From: Roseihalotalea indica
GTDB taxonomy: Bacteria > Bacteroidota > Bacteroidia > Cytophagales > Cyclobacteriaceae
Direction: 5' to 3'
DNA: 64,000 nt
Assembly: GCF_022458895.1 (NCBI RefSeq)
Contig: NZ_JAINFL010000002.1
Location: 1,054,001 to 1,118,000 of the forward strand
This document shows, in pieces, positions 15,934-23,212 of this stretch (positions are counted from its first letter, which is position 1; each line of letters opens with the position of its first letter). Position numbers and translations under genes: made by a program. The notes under the pieces are model-generated. The model saw nothing but the letters and a program-made list of their open reading frames with translations, did not search any database and was not told the DNA's origin.

Positions 15934-16043
15934 CTAGTAACGAATGTGTATACGCCATATGGCATATATACATCCAAAATGACTTGTGAGATTTCAACTT
16001 CCGAGTACCAATATCTGTGCTTGTCGGCTGAACAACGTTACTA
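15934..16043 (-). other. attC-like site 2; stop codon of upstream gene inside the core
   Basis: The ends form an exact inverted repeat CTAGTAACG/CGTTACTA apart from the outermost base. The TAG stop codon of the membrane-protein gene (16041-16043) is part of the TAGTAAC end. The other end is followed by CGAATGTGTATACGCCATAT, shared with the ends at 16501 and 22871. Confidence 0.5.
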
Positions 16044-16484
16044 CACGTTTTCTTGAATCAACTTAAATGTTACTCCGCTCAAAAACGCACCAAATATCAA
16101 ACCGGTAAGCAGGTAAAACTGAAAATTTAAACTGCCCAAAATCAAATAGCTATCAATAGGAATTTGTAGTAGTTCCATTTGAAGAAATTGAATCCGTAGT
16201 TGCCAAAAGCATATTCCGGCAGCTAAAATTACACCCAAAGCCACTAATTTTTTCCAAGGTACCTCAATCTGTCCCAGTCGAATTGTTATCGTATAAATGA
16301 GTGGAATTAACCCAAGGGTGATGATAAAAGTAAGATGTGTCAAAAATTGACCTGAAAATGCATCAATTTCAAGATTTGGAACATTTACTTGATGAATAGA
16401 TATTTTGAAAAACCATCCCCATAAGTAAAATCCTATCATAGCGAATAGGAAGCTAAATCCGGTAAGTACTACGAGCTTTTTCAT
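16041..16484 (-). CDS. Small integral membrane protein (cassette gene)
   Basis: Start set at ATG 16484 (MKKLVVLTGFSFLFAMIGFY); the longer frame runs into the repeat element. 147 residues with four hydrophobic segments: ~6-27, ~45-67, ~78-100 and ~117-140. Charged loops are short. No enzymatic motif and no family recognised; it may act as a small transporter subunit or immunity-type membrane protein, but this is a guess. Its stop codon lies in the recombination-site core, with no spacer. Confidence 0.6.
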   Translation of the reverse strand: MKKLVVLTGFSFLFAMIGFYLWGWFFKISIHQVNVPNLEIDAFSGQFLTHLTFIITLGLIPLIYTITIRLGQIEVPWKKLVALGVILAAGICFWQLRIQFLQMELLQIPIDSYLILGSLNFQFYLLTGLIFGAFLSGVTFKLIQENV

Positions 16485-16500
16485 GTTTTGATTTTTATGT

Positions 16501-16787
16501 GCGGTAACGAGTGGGTATACGCCATATATACATCCAAAATAGAATATATACGCCATAATTAAAAGCTTCGTGATTGACCTTTAAACTGATAAGGGCGGCT
16601 AATGCAAGGCATCGGTTTAATAAGCTAACCGAACCATGCGGTGGCCTCAGGAAAGTCTTAAGAAGCGTAGGAAGAAGCACGTAATCATCAGTGGCTGGCC
16701 AAGGGGGGATGCAGCGCTTCCGTAGTAAGTCTTGCTAATGATTTATCAGATCGCGAGGGCTGCGCGAGGTAAGGTTTATGGTTTTTT
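16501..16787. repeat. Dispersed element copy A (~290 bp, non-coding)
   Basis: Closely similar, in the same orientation, to copy B at 22871-23212. Shared landmarks in order: TATACGCCAT near the left end, AAAATAGAATATATACGCCA, AAGCTTCGTGAT, a hairpin with arms AAACTGAT (16583) and ATCGGTTT (16611), AACCATGCGGTGGCC, AGAAGCACGTAATCAT and GCGAGGTAAGGTTTA. Copy B has about 60 extra bases. The left end GCGGTAAC resembles a site core. The longest ORF inside (61 codons, minus strand) is not conserved between copies, so a non-coding cassette or structural RNA is more likely than a gene. The remaining sequence to 16967 holds only a repeated GCAATGGGTGCG-like phrase. Confidence 0.8.
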
Positions 16788-16967
16788 TGTGAGTGCGCAA
16801 TGGGTGCGACCTCTTAGATAACCCATGAGGAATGACCACACAATGGGTGCGGGCTTCATTCCTTCCCCATCAAAATGATGTTATAATCTTCATTTTCTCA
16901 GGAATCCTCAGAAGTGATGTATAATATCCGCGAAGCATCATTTTTTTACTCTATACTCAGGGGCAGT

Positions 16968-17336
16968 CTATGTTCCGGTCAGTCTTTCCAGGATCAAAAT
17001 CGTTGCTATTCCGCAGGTATACGCTAGCAGGTCGAGCCACTCAAACCCATAGCCAAGTACTGTTTTTGCGAGCTGATTATCCGACAGGCCTATCCAGCCG
17101 ATGAAGTTAACGTACTGTAGCGCCTCCACAGCATAAGAGAATAATAGTACTCCCAGGGCAATCTTCCAGGGAGGTGCCTTCAGAAAAGTGCTTACGGCGC
17201 AGTAGACGAGAAAGACTACCAGGTAGTCTCCCCCATAAGGTCTTATAAACCTGTCGCGAACGAATAAAGCGATGAGCACCTCTACCATAAAAAACAAAAG
17301 AGTCAGTAGGAAGAATTTCAGGCTAAACCTCAGCAT
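16968..17336 (-). CDS. DUF2809-like membrane protein (cassette gene)
   Basis: 122 residues with four predicted membrane helices (LKFFLLTLLFFMVEVLIALF, YLVVFLVYCAVSTFL, IALGVLLFSYAVEALQ and a C-terminal one around LLAYTCGIATILIL). The signature EVLIALFVRDRFIRPYGGD and the later EWLDLLAYTCG match the DUF2809/VanZ-like group as I know it. Function of that family is unknown. It has no close 3' partner; element A lies downstream. The 3' end does not show a convincing core site. Confidence 0.7.
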   Translation of the reverse strand: MLRFSLKFFLLTLLFFMVEVLIALFVRDRFIRPYGGDYLVVFLVYCAVSTFLKAPPWKIALGVLLFSYAVEALQYVNFIGWIGLSDNQLAKTVLGYGFEWLDLLAYTCGIATILILERLTGT

Positions 17337-17351
17337 TAGGCTTCTTTTTAC

Positions 17352-17428
17352 TTGTAACGGCCAGGTTGGCAGAAGTAGTTTTAGTGAGCGTTGGTGTGCA
17401 CGATTATTTCAGCTAGGCAATGTTGCGG
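17352..17428 (-). other. Possible attC-like site 3
   Basis: A TTGTAAC end (17352) and a GTTGCGG end (17422) 77 bp apart, with weak complementarity between CCAGGTTGGCAG and CTAGGCAAT. Placed between the DUF2809 gene start and the lipoprotein gene end. Weaker than sites 1, 5 and 7. Confidence 0.3.
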
Positions 17429-17434
17429 AGTGCG

Positions 17435-17501
17435 TCCTCAGAGTCACCGGGCGCTCGAAGAGGTCATGTCCTCCTCAGAGTCACTCGAAGAGGACTCTGA
17501 G
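17435..17501. repeat. Direct repeat with nested hairpin
   Basis: The phrase CCTCAGAGTCAC...TCGAAGAGG occurs twice in a row. The second copy also forms a perfect nine-base stem CTCAGAGTC (17474-17482) / GACTCTGAG (17493-17501). No T-run follows. It lies just after the lipoprotein gene. Confidence 0.7.
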
Positions 17502-17562
17502 TATAAAATACACTGTGATTTTTAGCTTTGTTGATCGGCTTACTACCTAACTGTAATTATCT

Positions 17563-18144
17563 TTAATAAGTAAGGGAGATGTCATCAAAATAAACTTCTC
17601 CGGTAGTGCTTTCTAAGTATATTAAATATACCGTTAGGCTTTGAGTACTGGCATCAACATTAGCAAGTCTAACACTATATTCTGCCCAATCGAAGCTGCC
17701 ACTGATGGGTGAAGTGTCTTGGGTGGTGGCAAACTGTTCGGCTCTACCCGTTGGCTGAACCGCATCATCTCCTCGTATTGCTATACTTACCCCTTCACCT
17801 ATTAAATTACTTTTTATTTTCACATTCAGTGTAACATCCCTTCCCCTGGGTAAGTTGGTGCTAATGGTTTGCGCCCAGAAGGCGAAGTCGGCAGAATCTG
17901 CAGTCTGAGTGGAGATGGCTAATGACCTGCTTCCGGAGAACGATTCCTGGTCGGCCCAGTCTACATTGTACTTGTCCTCGCCTGTATGATTCCACCAGTT
18001 ATTGGGCCGCCCCGAGCCTGCTTCTACGTCGTTATTGGTTAATAACTGACCGGGCTGAGCTTCGTCCTCGCTACAGCCATTAAACAAAACGATTCCAGGA
18101 GCTAGGAACATGAGAAACAGAAGATTGAGTTTTTGCGCTTTCAT
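17563..18144 (-). CDS. Lipoprotein, carbohydrate-binding-module-like fold (cassette gene)
   Basis: Start set at MKAQKLNLLF (18144); ten further codons are open upstream. The signal sequence ends in a lipobox-like VLFNGC with the lipidated Cys at about residue 24. The mature part resembles jelly-roll carbohydrate-binding domains: LLTNNDVEAGSGRPNNWWNH at the start, SFSGSRSLAIS in the middle and TGEVYFDDISLTY at the end, a typical last strand of CBM4/9-like modules. Likely a surface or periplasmic lipoprotein of about 170 mature residues binding a glycan; the ligand is unknown. GC content is higher than in the neighbouring cassettes. Confidence 0.72.
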   Translation of the reverse strand: MKAQKLNLLFLMFLAPGIVLFNGCSEDEAQPGQLLTNNDVEAGSGRPNNWWNHTGEDKYNVDWADQESFSGSRSLAISTQTADSADFAFWAQTISTNLPRGRDVTLNVKIKSNLIGEGVSIAIRGDDAVQPTGRAEQFATTQDTSPISGSFDWAEYSVRLANVDASTQSLTVYLIYLESTTGEVYFDDISLTY

Positions 18145-18366
18145 AAGCTTAGTTTTAGGTTGAAACATAACCATTAGGTCGCTAATGATTTGTAAAATTC
18201 AGGCTATTGATTAGGATGTGCCGCGTCGGCATTTCCCTTTCAATTTAAACAATAAATGGCAATGCGGCATATACATTAAGCCAATCTTCCGCAGGATTTA
18301 TGCAGCGCGTTGTGTCCTTTCGGGCATTTCACTATATTTCATAGCACAACCCTAAAAATCCTAACC

Positions 18367-18570
18367 ATGCGCGTTAAATTATCGCTTTCCGTTCCTGCTC
18401 TATTAGCAGTTGCAGTTTTGGTCTTCAGTTTAATCGTTATGCTGGGGCTATCGTTATCCATGGATCATGGCAAATTCGCCATAAACCTTAGTGTTCCCGC
18501 TGTCGGGGCATATGTAGTTGTGTTGCTTATTGCCGTCACTTTCGTTTTCAGGTTCTCGCAAAAAAAATAG
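18367..18570 (+). CDS. Small two-helix membrane protein
   Basis: The only plus-strand gene candidate in the array. From ATG 18367 (MRVKLSLSVPALLAVAVLVF) it encodes 67 residues with two hydrophobic segments separated by MDHGKFAINLSVP and a short basic tail FSQKK. No family recognised. The sequence CTAACC just before ATG is not a clear ribosome-binding site, so expression is uncertain. Confidence 0.4.
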   Translation: MRVKLSLSVPALLAVAVLVFSLIVMLGLSLSMDHGKFAINLSVPAVGAYVVVLLIAVTFVFRFSQKK

Positions 18571-18908
18571 TTAAAGCGTTCCTCTCATTTCTTCAGGCCG
18601 AACAGCGCCAAAACTTTCACAAACGGGCCTATGACGGGCATTGCATAAGAAACGTGCGCGTTTCGGAACACGTATCTGTCTGCCGTGTACCGATTTTTGT
18701 TATGTGTTGTAACGTTCATTTACCGTATCAGCCCGCATGTTTTCTTAGCTAATGTTGGCGGTCACCGTGACCCGGTTCGTTATTCCATTTTATTCAATAC
18801 ACTTGAAGTTTCTCGACTAATTATTCCAGGTTGTCATGATAGTATCGGCAATGTATCATTGTATTGATTTAAGGTGTATTCACTGATAACAAACTAAAAG
18901 TAGTTTTT
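18571..18908. other. Non-coding spacer with possible attC-like site (18706-18761)
   Basis: 338 bp without a convincing gene. A TTGTAACG-type end at 18706 and a GTTGGCGG end at 18754 bound 56 bp; on the minus strand the latter begins CCGCCAACATTAGCTA, nearly the same as the CCGCCAACATTCGCTA of the site at 21972-22102. Inner pairing is weak. A perfect palindrome GAAACGTGCGCGTTTC lies at about 18648. Confidence 0.35.
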
Positions 18909-19604
18909 TCAATCCTGTTGCATAATGCCGGAATACTTATTTTTGATTCTTTTCCAGTTTTCATTTTCATCCTGATGGATTTCCAGTAGCGTTTTTAGTT
19001 CCACATCATCCATGAGCTGTCCCGCTTTTTTCTGGATATCAAGCACTGTCAAAAGATACTTTGCATGGTCCAGGTCATTCAGTGAGGTTTTATCAATAAC
19101 ATATCTCGACAAATTCTCTGCTGCCATTGCCGGATCTTCTTTTGAATAAACTATATCATATAGCACAGCGAATCGTTTCTTATATTTTTCGTTGTCTAAG
19201 GTTCTGTAAAAAGCAATTTCGCCTTTGTTTACCGGTGTACCGATATATAATGTATTGCCTCCTGGGTCAGTTAAGGTAAATCTTCGGTCTTGTTTCAAAT
19301 CACGCACGGTGGTAAATCGGGGAATTCCCGAGCGGGGCACTTTGCCGGTATGTTGCTTTATCAATTTTGCAAAGTTATCATGTAGCTCATCAACGTTGCT
19401 CACCAGAATATAGCACATAGATGAATTTTCGGCAGGAACATTTCTTCTACTTCCCCAGAAGTGAAGCTCAATTGCTCCAAGTTGCAAGGATGCATAGGGG
19501 TTAGGTGAAGTTTGTAGCTCAAGTACATCAAAACCTAATTGTTCGTAAAAAGCCACCAGTGTTCTTACATCAGGGCAGGGTAAAAGGGGTATGACTTTGT
19601 TCAT
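18909..19604 (-). CDS. Glyoxalase/bleomycin-resistance (VOC) family protein with C-terminal extension
   Basis: Start set at ATG 19604 (MNKVIPLLPCPDVRTLVAFY), 231 residues. The first ~120 residues are a VOC domain: VAFYEQLGFDVLELQTSPNP, ASLQLGAIELHFWGSR and the final FTLTDPGGNTLYIG. The HFWG histidine and DPGGN region fit bleomycin-resistance-type proteins, which sequester drugs rather than catalyse. The last ~105 residues are helical (AENLSRYVIDKTSLNDLDHA) and unusual for this family. It follows the AraC gene by 77 bases and is probably expressed with it. Confidence 0.8.
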   Translation of the reverse strand: MNKVIPLLPCPDVRTLVAFYEQLGFDVLELQTSPNPYASLQLGAIELHFWGSRRNVPAENSSMCYILVSNVDELHDNFAKLIKQHTGKVPRSGIPRFTTVRDLKQDRRFTLTDPGGNTLYIGTPVNKGEIAFYRTLDNEKYKKRFAVLYDIVYSKEDPAMAAENLSRYVIDKTSLNDLDHAKYLLTVLDIQKKAGQLMDDVELKTLLEIHQDENENWKRIKNKYSGIMQQD

Positions 19605-19681
19605 GATTCTATAGTAGGCTTGCAAAGGTAGTAGACAGTGCGGCTGGTAAATTGTAAAAAACAGACATTTCTACCTGCCTA

Positions 19682-20440
19682 TTAGCGAATGAAACTACCA
19701 GGAGCGGAGCCCGTGAATTTTTTAAAATCGCGAATAAAGTGAGATTGGTCATAGTACCCGAAAGTGTGGGCAACCGCAGTTAAGTTTTCATAATGCTTGC
19801 TTTGCCATAAAGCAGACTCAAACCGAATAATTCGTGAATATAATTTGGGCTTGAAGCCAGAATATGCTGTGAATCTCCGTTCAAACTGCTTTTCTGAGAG
19901 ACAACAAGTTGATGCGAGCTGATTTATTGAAACGGTGCCATGGTATTTTCTTATTTGCTTCATGGCATTTGTCATAAGTTTGTCTTCAAGATATTTTTTA
20001 GATAGCTGCGATTTAAAATAATCTGAAAGGATTTTGATATAGTCGTTCACCGTCAGAGCCGTTTCCATTTTTTCATTGATCATTCTACCGCTATTGCCTA
20101 ACAGGGTTTCAAGATCCGTGAATTGATTGATTAGGTCGGAAGGAGAAACGTTTAAAAAAAGAGGAACGGCATGAGAAAAGAGCGAAACACCTACTATGTT
20201 GACAAAGCTGTTTTCCGAGACTTGACCAAAGCTTGCCGTGTGCCCTAGAATTGATGAAAATACAAGCGTAGGATGACGATCAGGGGAAGACTTGAAAGCG
20301 AAAGCTAGTTCTGTGTTGGGATTGGCAGTAAAATGGTAGATAAAATTGGTCTGTTCATCAGCACTCATGGTGCCTGCCCAAAAATGACTGACAAAATCTT
20401 TAAGTTCCTCGCAGGGCACAATAGTTACAGAATTCATCAA
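19682..20440 (-). CDS. AraC family transcriptional regulator (cassette gene)
   Basis: 252 residues. The N-terminal ~150 residues have the DUF6597-type sensory layout (CEELKDFVSHFWAGTMSADE, then ELAFAFKSS...LVFSSILGHTASFGQ). The C-terminal ~100 residues form two helix-turn-helix units: SINQLASTCCLSEKQFERRF and LTAVAHTFGYYDQSHFIRDF with the AraC signature KKFTGSAPGSFIR. Transcribed just before the VOC protein, which it may control; this regulator-resistance pairing is a common cassette cargo. ATG at 20437 is an equally good start one codon in. Confidence 0.88.
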   Translation of the reverse strand: MMNSVTIVPCEELKDFVSHFWAGTMSADEQTNFIYHFTANPNTELAFAFKSSPDRHPTLVFSSILGHTASFGQVSENSFVNIVGVSLFSHAVPLFLNVSPSDLINQFTDLETLLGNSGRMINEKMETALTVNDYIKILSDYFKSQLSKKYLEDKLMTNAMKQIRKYHGTVSINQLASTCCLSEKQFERRFTAYSGFKPKLYSRIIRFESALWQSKHYENLTAVAHTFGYYDQSHFIRDFKKFTGSAPGSFIR

Positions 20441-20494
20441 TTTATATTCAACTCATAGTTGTTTCTTTGTTACAATTGAATTCATCCCTATGAT

Positions 20495-20560
20495 TGCCAA
20501 CGGCCCGCATAGGCGCTGGCGAAGGCTTCGCCGTAACATAGCACTTATGCAATGTTATGC
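20495..20560 (-). other. attC-like site 5 (66 bp); higA stop codon lies in its core
   Basis: The best site in the array. On the minus strand it starts GCATAAC and ends GTTGGCA. Inner arms GCATAAGTGC (complement of 20541-20550) and GCGCCTATGC (complement of 20507-20516) pair at 8 of 10 positions with the rest G-T compatible on one strand. A further six-base hairpin GGCGAA/TTCGCC sits at 20518-20532. The TAA stop of higA is the TAA of GCATAAC. Length and plan equal those of short '59-base elements'. Confidence 0.65.
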
Positions 20561-20854
20561 CGCGTCATTTTCATATTTCTTGATAGTTTCAAATTCTAAT
20601 TTCTTTGCCTTCGTTTCCTCTTCAAGATCGTAATCATCTTGTAATCCTAACCAAAATTTTGCACTCACTCCAAAGTAATAGCTTAATCTCAGAGCCGTGT
20701 CAGCAGTAATTCTCCTACGACCTTTAATGATTTCACTGACTCTCGTTTGAGGAATCCCTATATCTTTGGATAATCTATAAGCCGAAATATTAAAAGGAAT
20801 CAAGAACTCTTCTTGTAGCACTTCTCCTGGATGAATGTTTGGTAACTGTTCCAT
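20555..20854 (-). CDS. higA: HigA-type antitoxin, XRE family
   Basis: 99 residues. The N-terminal IHPGEVLQEEFLIPFNISAY and the helix-turn-helix LSKDIGIPQTRVSEIIKGRR are the standard HigA/VapI pattern, followed by ITADTALRLSYYFGVSAKFW. It binds and neutralises HigB and represses the pair. It starts two bases after the higB stop, and its own stop codon is inside the following recombination-site core, so this is a two-gene cassette with toxin first, as usual for higBA. Confidence 0.93.
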   Translation of the reverse strand: MEQLPNIHPGEVLQEEFLIPFNISAYRLSKDIGIPQTRVSEIIKGRRRITADTALRLSYYFGVSAKFWLGLQDDYDLEEETKAKKLEFETIKKYENDAA

Positions 20855-20856
20855 TA

Positions 20857-21138
20857 TTAATGATAATCTATTATTTCTACTTCTGATGCTTGTCCATCAG
20901 CCCATTGAAAGATAATTCTCCATTGGTCATTGATTCGGATACTATAATAATCATTGAGGTTTCCCGATAATTTTTCTAATCGGTTAGAGGGCGGTATTCT
21001 CAGATCAGCAATAGTTTGAGAGTTGTGTAGCATTCTAAGTTTTCGTCTACCGATTTTTTGAATCTCAATTGGCCATCTTGGCACTCTTTCGCCATTCCAT
21101 ACCTTTTCGGTTTGCTTTGAACCAAAGGAAATTATCAT
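20857..21138 (-). CDS. higB: HigB-type toxin (RelE superfamily)
   Basis: 93 residues of the RelE/HigB fold: MIISFGSKQTEKVWNGERVP, then IQKIGRRKLRMLHNSQTIAD, IPPSNRLEKLSGNLNDYYSI and the C-terminal INDQWRIIFQWADGQASEVE ending IIDYH. The RINDQWRIIF core with its basic residues is the ribosome-dependent mRNA-cleavage region in characterised HigB proteins. It is the first gene of the higBA pair. Toxin-antitoxin pairs with their own promoters are common in sedentary chromosomal integrons, where they are thought to stabilise the array. Confidence 0.94.
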   Translation of the reverse strand: MIISFGSKQTEKVWNGERVPRWPIEIQKIGRRKLRMLHNSQTIADLRIPPSNRLEKLSGNLNDYYSIRINDQWRIIFQWADGQASEVEIIDYH

Positions 21139-21219
21139 ACTTACTCATTACGTTACTAACGTCAAAGGTAAGTAATTCGTTTTAACTTTTATCAATTCAA
21201 GGTTTCTTTTCTCGATGCG

Positions 21220-21348
21220 GCATAACGGCCAATGCGAATAGCTGGCCCAATCTTGTTTGCGTTTATCTTTCAAATATCAATTTTCGTACTTGGTGCAACT
21301 AACGTACGAGCTAATGGATACCAGGCTGCTGACTACCCGATGTTATGC
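21220..21348 (-). other. attC-like site 6 (after secreted hypothetical gene 21360)
   Basis: Bounded by GCATAAC at both ends read inwards (GCATAAC 21220-21226 and GTTATGC 21342-21348), a perfect 7-bp inverted repeat 129 bp apart. The stretch 21227-21290 is a near copy of 15258-15320 (GCGAATAGCTG, then TTCAAAT, then TTTCGTACTT versus TTCCGTGCTT). Inner arms pair only partly. Confidence 0.5.
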
Positions 21349-21359
21349 AGCGGTTTCTT

Positions 21360-21953
21360 TTATTTCAATCCAATGACGTCCTTTCTTACTTTCTTTCTCC
21401 ATGATTTGCCATATCGGGAATCCAAATACTCAAAGATTCTTTCGTTATATTGTTCTACACATTCCTGAGCCGGCGGGGTACAACCATAATCCTTATATTC
21501 CACATCATATTTGTCCTCAAACTTGTATTGATCCATATAGACTACTGGTGCAATACCACCGATAAGTAGTAAATTCGGTTTACCGTTTTTAATATCTAAT
21601 TCAGCCATCTTTCGGCTTACCTCACAATCGGCCACAATCGTTAATTGTAAGTCGTTGATTGATTCATCTCGAAGGCTAACTAAGGTATCCAAAGTTGAGT
21701 AACCAAGTCCATGTATTTTGATCTTATAATCTCCGGGCATTAAATCATCAAATCGGAATATCCCAAGAGTATCAATCAGTTCAAACTTATGCAGTTGTTC
21801 TATTTCTGCGAATACATCCAAAGGAGCTACAATTTCTAATCCTGCCAATACTTTTACCTCACCAGAAATCCATAGTTTTTCTGAATCGGTCTGAGCAACT
21901 GCCACTGAAGCACAGAAAGTCAGAATCAGTAATATGGTCGGAATAGTTCTCAA
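21360..21953 (-). CDS. Secreted protein with carboxypeptidase-regulatory-like domain (cassette gene)
   Basis: 197 residues. The N-terminal MRTIPTILLILTFCASVAVA is a signal peptide cleaved after VAVAQ. Residues ~28-110 look like a CarboxypepD_reg/SpaA-like beta-sandwich (WISGEVKVLAGLEIVAPLDV, FRFDDLMPGDYKIKIHGLGY). The C-terminal part contains two cysteines (DYGCTPPAQECVEQYN) and a basic end. Likely periplasmic; function unknown. Its TAA stop is 12 bases ahead of the GCATAAC core. Confidence 0.65.
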   Translation of the reverse strand: MRTIPTILLILTFCASVAVAQTDSEKLWISGEVKVLAGLEIVAPLDVFAEIEQLHKFELIDTLGIFRFDDLMPGDYKIKIHGLGYSTLDTLVSLRDESINDLQLTIVADCEVSRKMAELDIKNGKPNLLLIGGIAPVVYMDQYKFEDKYDVEYKDYGCTPPAQECVEQYNERIFEYLDSRYGKSWRKKVRKDVIGLK

Positions 21954-21971
21954 GTTATTCTTTTTACTGCT

Positions 21972-22102
21972 GCATAACGGTTTGGCTAGCCTTCAGGCCG
22001 ACCTTGTCAGCGATTTTCTACCTCCTGAAGATAAGCAAACCTGGAGCATAAAGCTGCCAAATTGCATTTCTACCAAGGCTTGAGGCTAGCGAATGTTGGC
22101 GG
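21972..22102 (-). other. attC-like site 7 (131 bp)
   Basis: On the minus strand it begins CCGCCAAC and ends GTTATGC. The arms GGCTAGCCTTCAGGCC (21984-21999) and AGGCTTGAGGCTAGC (22076-22090) are complementary over at least eight continuous bases, then again after one unpaired T. Placed directly after the stop of the hypothetical gene at 22113. Confidence 0.6.
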
Positions 22103-22112
22103 TAGTATTAAT

Positions 22113-22847
22113 TTAACAAAATAGGCAATCAGTATAAGGAAATAGTTTGTCCCATCTATGAACAATAATATTTCCATTGAAATAAATCCATATTTCTTTT
22201 ACTGTAGGATGCCTTTCTGAAAAAATTCCATTTCCACCAATAGAAATTGCCGCACTTTCAATATTATCAATTTCTTGTCTATGCATGAACTCTTCTTTTG
22301 AGAACCTAATCTCCCCTTCTAAACCTACATGATGATTCTTTGTAAGTCCATATTTTTGCTCAAGCACCGTTGCTAATTCAATCATTAATGAAATTGTTGT
22401 TCTTGTGTCATATTCTCTATAAATAGTAGTCATTAGTTTGGGATTGAATGAAGGTGGGTTTTTAAATGCATCCCATAAGATACTCAAAGTATCATATGAT
22501 ACTCCCTCTCTTAAAGAATATGTCGAATCAATATAGTTACGTTCATCTCTTTTTATTAATGGTTCGATATGAACCCAAAATTGAGAAATTCGACTTTCAA
22601 TTTCTAAATCCAATTGCTTGATTTTTGATTCTTGTTCAGCATTTGTTCTTTTATCTTCTTTATATTCATTAAAAAGGTAAGTGAAAAGACCAATTACAAT
22701 TGTTGATAAAAACCACAATCCGAGTCCGGAATTTAGAAATACCCAAAATGGGTTTGAATCTTGCTTTTTATCAGCTAAGGATTTTTTTATTTCCTCGCGA
22801 TAAACCTCCTCAGCTTTAATTCTTGCTTTTTCATCATCAGTAAGCAT
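22113..22847 (-). CDS. Membrane-anchored hypothetical protein (cassette gene)
   Basis: 244 residues, strongly AT-rich. A charged N-terminal helix (TDDEKARIKAEEVYREEIKK) is followed by one transmembrane helix around residues 36-58 (LGLWFLSTIVIGLFTYLF), a coiled-coil-like NAEQESKIKQLDLEIESRIS, and a soluble C-terminal domain ending in IYFNGNIIVHRWDKLFPYTD. The N-terminal helix plus membrane segment occurs in several Bacteroidota accessory proteins, including some defence-type ones, but I recognise no family for the C-terminal domain. First gene after element B in transcription order. Confidence 0.6.
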   Translation of the reverse strand: MLTDDEKARIKAEEVYREEIKKSLADKKQDSNPFWVFLNSGLGLWFLSTIVIGLFTYLFNEYKEDKRTNAEQESKIKQLDLEIESRISQFWVHIEPLIKRDERNYIDSTYSLREGVSYDTLSILWDAFKNPPSFNPKLMTTIYREYDTRTTISLMIELATVLEQKYGLTKNHHVGLEGEIRFSKEEFMHRQEIDNIESAAISIGGNGIFSERHPTVKEIWIYFNGNIIVHRWDKLFPYTDCLFC

Positions 22848-22870
22848 ATGAATTTATGTCTAATGTATTA

Positions 22871-23212
22871 CCGCCAACGAATGTATATACGCCATATGGC
22901 ACATATACCTCCAAAATAGAATATATACGCCATAATTGAAAGCTTCGTGATGGGTTATGATATCTATCGGCAAACAGTATCTTCTCTCAAACAGATTCTT
23001 CTGTCACTTAAACCGATAAGGGCGGCTAATGCAATACATCGGTTTAGAAAACTAACGAACCATGCGGTGGCCCCAAGAAAGTCTTAAGAAGCTTAGGAAG
23101 AAGCACGTAATCATTATTGGCTGGCGAAGGGGGGGTATGCAGAGTGTGTCTGCTCATGTTTTATCAATAGTTGATCGAGTGGCGAAGGGGGCGAGGTAAG
23201 GTTTACCGTTTT
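22871..23212. repeat. Dispersed element copy B (~340 bp, non-coding)
   Basis: Partner of copy A at 16501-16787, sharing all landmarks in the same order. It begins with CCGCCAAC, a core-type end, and is followed at 23272-23278 by GTTGCGA, the last core-like word of the array. The conserved hairpin arms are AAACCGAT (23010) and ATCGGTTT (23038); the single arm change from copy A (C to T) keeps a G-T pair, which hints at a selected RNA fold. From 22848 to 23463 no gene is supported. Confidence 0.8.

Noticed and set aside
16495..16680. 61-codon minus-strand frame in repeat copy A
   Set aside because: Not conserved as a frame in copy B, no start signal, no recognisable domain.
17474..17501. Terminator of the cassette lipoprotein gene
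   Set aside because: Perfect stem but no T-run on either strand; kept as a repeat rather than a terminator.
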